From: Calvatia gigantea
Lineage: Eukaryota; Basidiomycota; Agaricomycetes; Agaricales; Lycoperdaceae
Assembly (NCBI GenBank): GCA_025093985.1
Contig: JACAAK010000011.1
Location: forward strand, 620,001 to 684,000
Reading direction: 5' to 3'
DNA length: 64,000 bases
The position numbers and the translations under genes were made by a program. Positions within the stretch are counted from its first letter, which is position 1; every line of letters starts with the position of its first letter. The notes below the pieces were generated by a model. That model saw only the letters and a list, made by a program, of their open reading frames with translations. It did no database searches and was not told the DNA's origin. This document shows, one piece after another, positions 11,691-21,038 of this stretch.

Positions 11691-11776
11691 GTATTCTCCC
11701 TTTGTTGGTTCACACCTTTTAAATTGAGCGCTTTCGGCAACCTGTATAAAGGAGTTTCGGATGTATTGTTGTTGCT

Positions 11777-12330
11777 CAGCTTGAGCGGCTAACTTGGGCA
11801 TCTTGTTCCGAGAAGACACAGATTGCACGTGCGGCAACTTTGTGGTGGATGATAGTTCCATAGTCCTCACCAAGATGCCGAATTCCTACCAGGATTTAGC
11901 CTGTGAGAGAGGTGGGGATATAAGTAGTAAATATACCACGATATCGTCGCTTCTTAATTCATAAGGGTCAGACTCGGCACCCTCTGGGCTGAGTCGCTCG
12001 CTGTTGATAAAAGTACCATTGACGCTCTTGACGTCCCTGATGAAGATCTGCGCAAACCGATCAGGACCGACGTGCGTTATGAGGTGGTCGTGTGTCCTGA
12101 AGCACCTTGCCACCAGCCTCCCAAACCTCCGCATGCCATCTGCTGAGGACATCGGAGTCGAAAAAGCCGTTCTTCTCACTTGGAGCGGTTCTGGCGTTCG
12201 TGCATCGTCCGATTTTAACGCGTTGGCCGCCGACTAGGGGAATATGTTTTGGAAAGACAAAGTTATTTAGTGGGTAGAGATACAAAGCAGGATATGGCCG
12301 CTGGGCGACGGAGGGTGATGTTAAGGGCAT
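11777..12330 (-). pseudogene. FHA-domain protein fragment 1 (Vps64/Far10-like)
   Basis: From a Met at 12330 the protein reads PALYLYPLNNF, VKIGRCTNARTAPSEKNGFF and VLSRWHAEVWE. A gt...cag intron follows, then IFIRDVKSVNGTFINSERLS and DPYELRSDDIV. The GR, S-R-H and NGT signature residues of a forkhead-associated phosphothreonine-binding domain are visible. In yeast Vps64/Far10 and related proteins such a domain sits in a tail-anchored STRIPAK/Far component. After DDIV a second intron leads to EFGI, then a small deletion, then TIIHHKVAARAICVFSEQDA. The reading frame is lost there, and no coiled coil or tail anchor follows. The fragment joins directly to K3 sequence near 11690. Far10/Vps64 assignment is by resemblance only. 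Confidence 0.7.
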
Positions 12331-12534
12331 TGTAGACGACGACATCGAGGACAACTTTGGCCAAAACAGCTGCACGTAACATACCGGCACGCTCCAATCG
12401 GGTTGTACCGTCACACTTCCCACCAATTGGCTATACCGTAGCTTACGTTGTATTTTTGGCCCTCAACTCAAACAAAGCACCAGGAATCTTCAGGGACCCG
12501 TGACGGGGCCAAAAATAGTCGGACAAAATTGCAT

Positions 12535-12665
12535 CGTATGCCATTACATTATAGGAATGTAAAAAATCCATATACGCCGTTTATTCTTATACTCCGGTCC
12601 ACGTGTTCCAACGAATGGACAGTCAAGTTACCCGCCTAGCTGCCAGTCCGAACGACATACTACAT
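12535..12665. repeat. Dispersed repeat, copy 2
   Basis: Corresponds to 9385-9530 and 16545-16700. It keeps the A-rich start, a GTTACCCGCCTAGCTGCC core and CAGTCCGAACGACATACTA, and lies just beyond the 3' end of 7TM gene A. Confidence 0.65.
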
Positions 12666-12753
12666 GGCCAGTCCCGAATTCCTGCTCCCTCGTTCTTCCG
12701 CAAACCCAATCACCAGAATGCTATTAGTACTGGCAGTATCCGATTGGCGACAT

Positions 12754-14347
12754 TCAGTACAATATCGAGAGCTGGTATGTGTGTGCGTATGTACGTTTTT
12801 TGCGAGTCGGTCTTCTTTACGGCGTGTGGAACAACATAGGAAACTCTGTCGTAGCGAAGGAATAAGTTATGTAGCTCGGAGAGAGAAAGGGAAGGGAGTG
12901 AGGACGTACGCTCCGCGTACCAAATATGACCGCTGCTAATGGGGACTCTACAGTTTGTCGTCAATACTACCCTGGATACCACTCCGAGGCACGGAGGGAA
13001 AGAAAAGGAAACCCACGTATCGCAATAATTATATCAGACGCCGGAGAGCTCCGAGATACTATAACAAAAGCTATCGCGACTCTAAAAAAAAAACCACACA
13101 AGTGAGGCTCGAAGTCAGCTTCGCTCTCCATTATGCATTATCGTTCTGTGTGGGAGGGAGAGGGGAAGGAAGGGGGGCTGATTACACACCCAATGCCTAC
13201 AATCGCTTGAATCGTAAACACCCCTAATCTCATGGCAGTCCGCGATGCATCACATTGCCCTGCCATCCGGAACCCCAATTTATACATCAGCACCACCAAG
13301 TAAACTAAACGAAAATCCTTTTTTAGTAATTTGACTTCCGGGTTTGGGTGAGTGGAGACGCTTTGGTAACTTACTCTCGATACCGACGGCGATGGATGCG
13401 ATAATTGCAAGACAGGATCCCATCACTCTCGATCTGTTCTCCCGTTGTTAACGCGTTTGACTCCGACGAGCGGGAAGGGAGGGACTGCTTACACTGCTGG
13501 GACTGTGAGATGGCAGTATGTTCCTATGTTGTTCACCTCGACCAGCGAGGGGTTCAGAAAAGCGTACTATACAAGGGCGAGTTAGCTGTAAGGCCTTGTG
13601 TTTGATTTAGGAATAGAGTGAGCCCACCACGATAAGGGATGTTAACTCGATGACCCAAAGTATCCATGGGACTAGTACAATCAGAATCTGTATCATTACA
13701 CACAATGAACTTCTCAGCGCGTTGACACTAGATGGTTCTATGACATGCGTACGTACCTTGGCCGTTTGAGAAAGCGGTCTCTTGGCTTTCTTCATCCCCT
13801 CATGTAACATTATCGATCTCAACTAACCCCCCCGACAAAAATCCGTCAACATTCACGGATAACATATAATCCACACTCTAATGGATGTGGGGTTAACCCA
13901 GGTTCCACTCACTTGGATGATCAACCCCAACGTCGTGTTCGCAACCAACACCGGCGCAGCATAAATCAGACCAGTCTGAACCATACACGCCGATCTCAAC
14001 CCTCCACTCCTAAACACATACCCCCCTCCAGCATTCCTCTCCCCATACCCACTTCCTTTAAACCCACCCGTCCTCGCACTCAGGGCGCAAGTAATAACAC
14101 CATATGACAACCCAAACACGATCCAGGATGCACAAAAACTCCACCAGGCGTGATGTCGTTTGATGGTGTCTCTGTGGAGGAGTTCTGCGAGGAGGAGGAT
14201 GAGGAGGAAGGTTGTTGCGCCGAGGAGGTGGAGGGACGTGGATGTGTAGGAGGTTAGTGGTTCGAAAGGGGGTAGTTGCGATGACTACAATCGTTAAGGT
14301 GGTATCAGGGGGGCTCGGGGTCGAGAGAAGGAGAAACGCACCGTCAT
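12754..14347 (-). CDS. Orphan seven-helix membrane protein 7TM-A
   Basis: Start ATGACG at 14342-14347 is followed by an intron and exon 2 (13913-14284). Further exons are 13757-13822, 13628-13687, 13493-13566, two further ones ending in GVFTIQAIVGIG, then AIAFVIVS and AAVIFGTRS, and the last exon at 12754-12845. All junctions checked keep phase. Helices: LHLLGATTFLLILLLAELL; WWSFCASWIVFGLSYGVITC; QTGLIYAAPVLVANTTLGLI; ILIVLVPWILWVIELTSLIV; a fifth around CLAIIASIAVGI; a sixth and seventh near the end. A loop with GTYCHL carries a conserved Cys. It belongs with genes B, C and D here. The plan is that of a G-protein-coupled receptor, but it matches none of the named fungal classes I know (Ste2, Ste3, Git3, Stm1), so ligand and signalling are unknown. 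Confidence 0.8.
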
Positions 14348-14884
14348 TTTGTCATAAAAGGGGAGTGAAGAAAGAAAATGAGTGAGGGGGGGGGGTGAAT
14401 AAAGTCAGGGATCGCGGTGCCGTTGCACGTACATGTTATATATATGTACGTTCGGCTGTATGTCAAAAAATTGACCTAGATTTGTTACAGAAAGGTGAGT
14501 TGGGTTCACTTCCTCTCCCGCGCTGATACTCATCCAATGCATGTGTGCAAGGCATTTGGCAGCTCATTATCCCCACAAGGTACTCGTGGAGACTGTCTGT
14601 ATGAAATCAGGAACCATACGGCTTTAAGGCTGGGGATGGGGGAGTTGAGGCTGAGTAATGACCGAACTTGGCCTTGTCCGATCATCTAGCAGCACTATAC
14701 GTCGGCGTGATGTCAGTGAAGCGGGTGGAGCGGGCGGTCACTGGCTCGCCAGCTATGGTCCCAGCTTACTATCACGAGAGATCATAGGTTGGTTGAAGGT
14801 TGTAAATAGCGCATTGGGTGAAGGTGGCGCTGGCCTTCTCATGGATCATGTTGCATCCGTCCATCATGTGGTTACTTGTCAGTC

Positions 14885-15010
14885 AATATTCAATACTCAG
14901 TTGACATGTCCGTCCGGTACTATCGTGAACAGTAACTGAGAAAGTTTAACACGAGAGTGGTAGAAAGCCGAGCATTACACACCACGCAACGGAAGAAAAG
15001 GTAGAAACAA
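14885..15010. repeat. PEX13 3'-flank repeat, extra copy
   Basis: About 125 bp containing GTAACTGAGAAAGTTTAACA. The same block lies at 15224-15350, next to PEX13 copy 1, and at 19197-19320, next to PEX13 copy 2. This copy is detached from any PEX13 sequence, so only the flank was duplicated. Confidence 0.65.
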
Positions 15011-15223
15011 GAAAGCTATACATACACAACATCCAACCATGTGCTTGGCATACGCCATAGTCCAAATCACTGGTTGCTACGCACGCCTAGGTTTCCGTAT
15101 GTGGCGATCTTGGATTCTTGTCAAGGTCAGTGACTTGAGTGCGTTCCAGAATATAAAGGAGGAGTATGAAAGGAAGACTGATTCTGGAGAATCCCTGCAG
15201 GGGATTGTTCATTGGGAACGTCC

Positions 15224-15350
15224 GGTGTTTAATATTCAATGCTCAGTTGACGTGTCCGCCTGGTATGATGGTAACCAGTAACTGAGAAAGTTTAACACAG
15301 AGAATGGTAAAAAAAACTGGGCATCACACCCGCGCGGACAACGAAAGTAA
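15224..15350. repeat. PEX13 3'-flank repeat, copy next to PEX13-1
   Basis: Matches 14885-15010 and 19197-19320, with GTAACTGAGAAAGTTTAACA and an A-rich stretch. It lies downstream of the PEX13-1 stop at 15400 on the minus strand. Confidence 0.65.
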
Positions 15351-15399
15351 AAAAAAAAACAAGAAACCACACAAACGGCACAACCAGCCCCACGACACC

Positions 15400-16097
15400 T
15401 CAATCCACCTTCTTCGGTTCATCAGGCTTTTTCCTTCTCCAACACCTCAACCCACTTCTTCGGGAACCACCCCTCCCTTCCCTCCCTCGTCCGACCCTTC
15501 CACCACTCACCCTCCACCTCCAACCTCGGATCAACCTCCATCCCGGACCTCGAATCCAACTTGCCCATAATCGCCACAATCTCGTTCTCCTTCAACACCA
15601 AATCTGTTGGATTACTCGGCTAGGAAGGGGTACAGCGCTCTCGCGAACGTCAGCTGCGACGGGTCCAGTGGGGGTAAAGGTTGTCCCGGGAGAAGTCCAC
15701 CATTTTGAGCTGCGGCTTCGCGAGCGCATTGTTGTAGGATTTTTATGAGTTTTGTCATGGCGTAGGGGATACCGAAAATAGCAAGGAAGAAAATGATAAG
15801 TGGTTTTTTGCTAGGTTTCGGTTGGTTTAGTTGTTGCGACGACGACGACGACGATGGAAGAGGGACAGGTAATCTCCCTTCATTCACAAAACTCCCAAGT
15901 TCATGCTGCAGCGCAGTCAGGCGACCCCTGCTTCCTACCCGTAACCACCTCCTTCATCCACCTCACAAGCCCAAACAGCCCCAACACATTCCCAATAGCG
16001 TTTCTCAATTGACTAAATTGATCGATGACGCCTACCATGGCGAAGAAGGAGGAATGGATGGCCATGAATGTGTTTTCGAGCATTTGAGCGACGCCCG
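15400..16097 (-). pseudogene. PEX13: PEX13 copy 1, 5'-truncated and frame-broken
   Basis: Encodes the C-terminal half of the peroxisomal docking protein PEX13: FAMVGVIDQFSQLRNAIG, GLFGLVRWMKE, LIIFFLAIFGIPYAMTK (membrane segment), LPPLDPSQLTFARALYPF and an SH3 domain with GEWWKGRTREGREGWFPKKW. The Gly/Tyr-rich N-terminal half is missing; the sequence joins an FHA fragment at about 16100. Compared with copy 2 there is one extra base near 15915, one near 15622 (in ALYPF) and one near 15433, each shifting the frame. A CGA microsatellite at about 15838-15855 encodes a serine run absent from copy 2. PEX13 binds PEX14 and PEX5 at the peroxisome membrane through its SH3 domain. This copy cannot make a complete protein. 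Confidence 0.85.
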
Positions 16098-16103
16098 ATG
16101 CGC

Positions 16104-16359
16104 GTTACAGGATGGCCGTGTATTCTGAAGCACCTTGCCACCAGTCCTCCCAGATCTCGGCATGCCATCTGCTGAGGACCTTAGAGTCAAAAAAGCGGTT
16201 CTTTTCGCCTGGAGCGGTCTTAGGGCTTGTCTGGCGTCCTATATTGACACACTGGCCACCAGCAAGGGAGATATATTTTGGGACGAAAAAGTCATTTAGT
16301 GGGTAGAGGTACAGAGCAGGATATGGCTGCTGGGCAGCGGAGGGTGACGTTGGGGGCAT
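16104..16359 (-). pseudogene. FHA-domain protein fragment 2
   Basis: Repeats the first part of fragment 1: PALYLYPLNDFFVPKYISLA, then VNIGRQTSPKTAPGEKNRFF and VLSRWHAEIWED. It stops inside the FHA domain and runs straight into PEX13 copy 1 at about 16100, so the NGT motif and the rest are missing. This junction is the breakpoint between the two duplicated units. Confidence 0.8.
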
Positions 16360-16544
16360 TGTAGACGACGACAACGGGGACAATTTTGGCCAAAACAACT
16401 GCATACGACATACCGTCACACTTCCTACCAATCGGCTTTGCCACAGCTTACTTTGTATTTTATGGTGCCTGCTTCAAACTAAGCGCCAAGAATTCATCAG
16501 GACCCGTGACAGGCAAGAAATGTCAGACAAAAATCACATCATAC

Positions 16545-16700
16545 GCCATCAAACCATAGGAATGTAGGTAGTCAACAACAAATTAAAAAATCTATAAACG
16601 TCGCTTTTCGTGAGCATGATATTCCGGTCCATGTTCTCTGACGAACAGGCAGCCAAGGTTCCCGCCGCCCCTGCCCGTCCGAAGGGAGTAGTATACGATC
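16545..16700. repeat. Dispersed repeat, copy 3
   Basis: Third copy of the block at 9385-9530, with AAAAAATCTATAAACGTCG, GACGAACAGGCAGCC and GTCCGAAGGGAGTAGTA. It lies beyond the 3' end of 7TM-B, in the same relation as copy 2 to 7TM-A. Confidence 0.65.
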
Positions 16701-16805
16701 AACTCCGAATTCCTCCTCCCCCCTTCTTCCACAAATCCGATCACAAGAACGCTACTGGTACTGGCAGCATCTCATTGGTGACACTCGGTGCAATATCGAG
16801 AGTCA

Positions 16806-18420
16806 TCATGTGTGTGCGTATGCACGTTTTTTGTGAGTTGGTCTTCTTTACGGCGTGTGGAACAACATAGAAAACTCTATCGTAGCGAAGGAATAAGTTT
16901 CGTGGCTTGAAAAGAGGAAGGGGAAGGGAGAGAGGACGTACGCTTCGCATACCAAATATGACCGCTGCGAATGGGGACTCTACATTTTGCAGTTTGTTGT
17001 CAATACTGCCCTGGATACTACTCCGAGGACGGAGGGAGAGGGGGAAAAAACTCACGTATCGCAATAATGATGTCAGACGCCACAGAGCTCTGAGATATAA
17101 TATATGCTATAGCGACTCTATAAAAGCAAACCCCATAGTTGAGGCCTGAAGTCAGCTTCGCCAATCGCCCTCCATTGTGCATTATCATTCTGTTGGGGGG
17201 GGCTGGTCACGCACCCAAAGCATACAATCGCTTGAATCATAAACACCCCTAATCTCATGGCAGTCCGCGATGCGTCACATTGCCCTGCAATCCGAAATCC
17301 CAATTTGTACATTAACACCACCAAGTAAGCTAGATGAAAATCCCATTTTTAGTAATTTGACTTCCGGGTTTGGGTGAGCGGAGACATTTTGGAAACTTAC
17401 TCTCGATACCGACGATGATGGATGCGATGATTGCAAGCCAGGTCGCCATCACTCTCGATCTGTTCTCCCGTTATTAACGTGTTCGACTTTAGTGAGGGGT
17501 TAAACGGGCGTGAGCGGGGGGGAGGGCTGCGTACACTGCTAGGACTGTGAGATGGCAGTATGTTCCTATGCTGTTCACCTCGACCAGCGAGGGGTGCAGA
17601 GAAGCATACTATTGCAAGGGGGTCGGGTGAGCTCTCAAGTTTTTGAGTTTGGTTTTCGGGAGCTCACCGCAATAAGGCACGTTAGCTCAACTGATCCAAA
17701 GTATCCATGGGACCAGTACAATCAGAATCTATATCATTACATACAATGAGCCACCCAACACACAGCCGCCCCATGATTCTGTGACACACGTACCTTGGCC
17801 ATCTGAGAAAGCGGTTTCTTGGTTTTCTTCATTCCCTCATGTAACATTATCGACCTCAACTAACCCAGAAAAATCTCGTCAATACATACTAATCCACCCC
17901 AATACCGTTGACCCCAACTCAACTCACCTGGATGATCAACCCCAACGTCGTGTTTCGCAACCAACACCGGCGCAGCATAAATCAGACCAGTCTGAACTAT
18001 ACACGCCGACCTCAACCCTCCACTCCTAAACACATACCCCCCTTGTTCATTCCTATACCCACCCGCATCGACGCCTCCTCGAAACCCACCCGTCCTCACA
18101 CTCAAAACACAAGTAACAACACCATACGACAACCCAAACACAACCCAGGACGTACAAAAACTGCGCCAGGCGTGATGTCGTCGGATAGTGTCTCTGTGGA
18201 GGAATTCGGCAAGGAGGAGGATGAGAAGGAAGGTTGTTGCGCCGAGGAGGTGGAGGGATGTGGGTGCGTAGATGGTTAGTGGGTCGAAGGGGGGTAGTTG
18301 GGGTTGCGTTGACTACCGTATTGTTTTTGTTTATTTTTGGAGGGGAGAAAGGGTTGGCATTTAGAGATCCGGCGCTGAGAAGATGAGGTATAGAGAGAGG
18401 GGGGGGGGACGTACCGTCAT
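16806..18420 (-). pseudogene. Seven-helix membrane protein 7TM-B, two frame breaks
   Basis: Close paralogue of 7TM-A with the same exon plan: ATGACG start at 18415-18420, long exon 2 with LHLLGATTFLLILLLAEFL and QTGLIYAAPVLVA, then LRSIMLHEGMKKTKKPLS, VLMYKLGFRIAGQCDASRTA and a last exon ending near 16806. Relative to A there is one extra base in the TTT run at 17953-17955 (exon 2) and one near 17695 (exon 4), each introducing an early stop. Elsewhere splice sites and residues are kept, so decay is very recent or the breaks are read errors. The loop between helices 2 and 3 differs from A in its Gly/Arg-rich part. Confidence 0.75.
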
Positions 18421-19196
18421 ATTTATCATCCAGAGGGCAGCAAGGCAAGAAATTGAAAAACGAAAGGAGAGAAGGAAAAGGGGAAGGAGGGACAAATACT
18501 AAACCAGGGGTTGCGGTGCCTTGCGGGCGTACGTATTATACATATGTTCGGGTGTATGTCAAAAATTCGACCTAAATTTGTTACGGAGGGATTCGCCATT
18601 CATCATTCACTTCCCTTCCGTGCTGATACTCATCCGATGCCAATGCACGTATGTAAGGTACTTGACAGTTCATTATCTCCGCAAGATGCCTATTGAACAT
18701 GTTATGCCCGTACTGCCTGCTACAGAATTCGCTGAACATCAGCGAGTTGAGGCTGAGTCCTGATCGGGCTTGACCTTTGTTAATTGTTGATGATCTACAA
18801 GCGCATAAGCTTGACGTGATGTGGAATGGAGCAGGTTGGCGGTCATCGGTTCGCCAGTTACAATCGCAGTTAACTATCATGAAAGATCATAGACTAGTCG
18901 GTTGTGGTTGTAAATAGTGCATCTGGGTGGAGGTAGCGCCGATTTCTCATTGTTTGCATCTGTCGATCAAATGACTACAAGTTGTCAGTCATTTTAGTCA
19001 AGATTCGGTTTTAGTGAAAGTTCCCACAGAAGATTCTGGGTTAATCTGAGATGATAGGATTTCGGGTAAGTAATCTCTGGACTGTTCAGCCATTTGTTCA
19101 GCAAGTCGGCATGGTTCTTTTTAGTCAGATAAATCTAGACAGCCTTCAGCTTCACCGGCGCCGTTGGGGTGGACTTTGGTTTTTTCTCACAAATGT
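18421..19196. other. Intergenic between 7TM-B and PEX13 copy 2
   Basis: Counterpart of 14348-15223. It shares blocks around the 7TM start and around 18530-18680 with 14440-14590. No coding sequence was recognised. Confidence 0.45.
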
Positions 19197-19320
19197 TCAA
19201 TATTCAATATTCGGTACTCAGTACTCAGTTGACATGTCTGCCCAGTGAGACGGTAACCAGTAACTGAGAAAGCTTAACACAAAAATGGTAAAAAAAAAAC
19301 GCCAGGCATCGACAACAAAA
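19197..19320. repeat. PEX13 3'-flank repeat, copy next to PEX13-2
   Basis: Contains the GTAACTGAGAAAGCTTAACA block found at 14885-15010 and 15224-15350, placed just downstream of the PEX13-2 stop. Confidence 0.65.
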
Positions 19321-19353
19321 GTAATACAAGAAGACCACACGGTTATCCACGCC

Positions 19354-20666
19354 TCAATCCACCTTCTTCGGTTCATCGGGCTTTTTCCTCTCCAACACCT
19401 CAACCCACTTCTTCGGGAACCACCCCTCCCTTCCTTCCCTCGTCCGACCCTTCCACCACTCACCCTCCACCTCCAGTCTCGGATCAACCTCCATCCCCGT
19501 CCTCGAATCCAACTTGCCCATAATCGCCACAATCTCGTTCTCCTTCAACGCTAATTCTGTTGGATTACTCGGCTGGAAGGGGTACAGCGCTCTCGCAAAT
19601 GTTAATTGCGAAGGGTCCAATGGTGGAAGCGGTTGTCCCGGGAGAAGTCCACCATTCTGAGCTGCGGCTTCGCGAGCGCGTTCTTGCAGGATTTTTATGA
19701 GCTTTTGTCATGGCGTAGGGGATACCGAAAATAGCGAGGAAGAAAATGATAAGTGGTTTTTTGCTAGGTTTCGGTTGGTTCGGTTGTTGAGACTGACTGA
19801 ATGACGGAAGAGGGATAGGCAATCTCCCTCCATTCACAAAACTCCCAAACTCATGCTGCAGCGCATCAGGCGACCCCTGTTTCCTACCCGTAATCACCTC
19901 CTTCATCCACCTCACAAGCCCAAACAACCCCAGCACACTCCCAATCGCATTCCTCAATTGACTAAATTGATCGATGACGCCTACCATAGCGAAGAAGGAG
20001 GAATGGGTAGCCATGAATGTACTTTCGAGCATTTGAGCGACACCGGTGAAAGTTTGGACTATGGAGTGGAGGAGGGTGAATGTGTGTTGGGTGGTGGACT
20101 TCGAGGGTTTGTGTGAGGGATGGGATGGGGTTTCCGTGTGCGTCGAAACCCATTGGAGCGGCACCGCCACCCATGGGCCCGCCCATACCTCCCATACCCA
20201 TCCCGCCCATACCGTATCCCATACCGCCGTAACCCATACCACCGTAAGTACCTACACCGCCGTAGGAACCGAGACCGCCATAACCGTATCCGCCAGCACC
20301 GTAGGTCGAACCGTAACCCCCACCGTAGGAACCTAGTCCGCCGCCGTATGTGCCGAAACGGGAGTAGGGTGATGCGCCGTAGGAGGAGTAAGGTGACATT
20401 GCGGTGGACATGGCTGTTGTGGCTGTTGTTGTGGGGGAAGTGAAGGAGGTGGGACGGTCGGGGATAGTGGGTATCGATGATGATGATGAAGGTGGAGATG
20501 TAGCCGATGCGGGGGACGAGGTGGGTGGGAGGGGAGGTTGAGCGGGGGATGTCATTGGTGGTGGTGGTGCAGTGGGTGTTGTTGTTGACGGTGCTGGTGT
20601 AGGTGTTGATGTTGGTGTAGCGACTCCTGCGCCGTTACGCTCCCAAGGTTTTGGAGGAGAGACCAT
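19354..20666 (-). pseudogene. PEX13: PEX13 copy 2, full length but frame-broken twice
   Basis: From MVSPPKPWER at 20666 the protein has a Pro/Thr/Ser-rich region, a Gly/Tyr-rich region with repeated YGG motifs, MGFDAHGNPIPSLTQTLE, the conserved FAMVGVIDQFSQLRNAIG block, a membrane segment LIIFFLAIFGIPYAMTK, and an SH3 domain from about 19620 ending KKPDEPKKVD. This is the complete PEX13 plan of Agaricomycetes as I know it. Two single extra bases interrupt it: near 20099, after TQTLE, and near 19702, after YAMTK. The second is confirmed by copy 1, which lacks the extra base. PEX13 is needed for matrix-protein import into peroxisomes. If this is the only other copy in the genome, two frameshifts would be surprising, so read error should be excluded first. 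Confidence 0.85.
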
Positions 20667-21038
20667 TGTGCGTGGATGGGAAGTGTGGGTGGAAGAGGCG
20701 CGGGTGGCTTAGGGGGGGAGGTGACAAAATCACACTCACAAAGGTCACGCCCATCACACACACCGGTGAGTCGGATATCCGGCAGTCGGTGGCACGTGGT
20801 GTTTATTCGGGGACTGTTGTCCGTTAGTGTCCTTCGACCCCCAGCCTCGAGGCCGTGGCATGTGCAACTTAGAAGGTGCGGATCGTGGAAGGAAACGAAA
20901 ATGAAATGATTTGGGCGTCTTCTAGTAGGACGTAAGTTGACTTATATGAACTGGACGGTTGGGAAACCTTGATACCTGCACTCATTTTGACGTGGCACAA
21001 CACATTCCACTCACCGTCCCGGGCGCTTAACCACCCGT
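20667..21038. promoter_or_regulatory. Shared divergent promoter of PEX13-2 and the DUF7330 gene
   Basis: About 370 bp separate the PEX13-2 start (minus strand) from the start of the next gene (plus strand), so both 5' regulatory regions must overlap here. No clear TATA box or other motif was assigned. Confidence 0.4.

Larger units (their letters stand above)
14348..15399. other. Intergenic between 7TM-A and PEX13 copy 1
   Basis: 7TM-A promoter on the right side of its start, then spacer, then two copies of the PEX13 3' flank (see repeats). No coding sequence was recognised. This stretch is homologous to 18421-19353, as expected from the duplicated unit. Confidence 0.5.

Noticed and set aside
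20046..20443. Plus-strand His/Arg-rich frames opposite PEX13
   Set aside because: Shadow of the Gly/Tyr repeat region of PEX13 copy 2 on the other strand.
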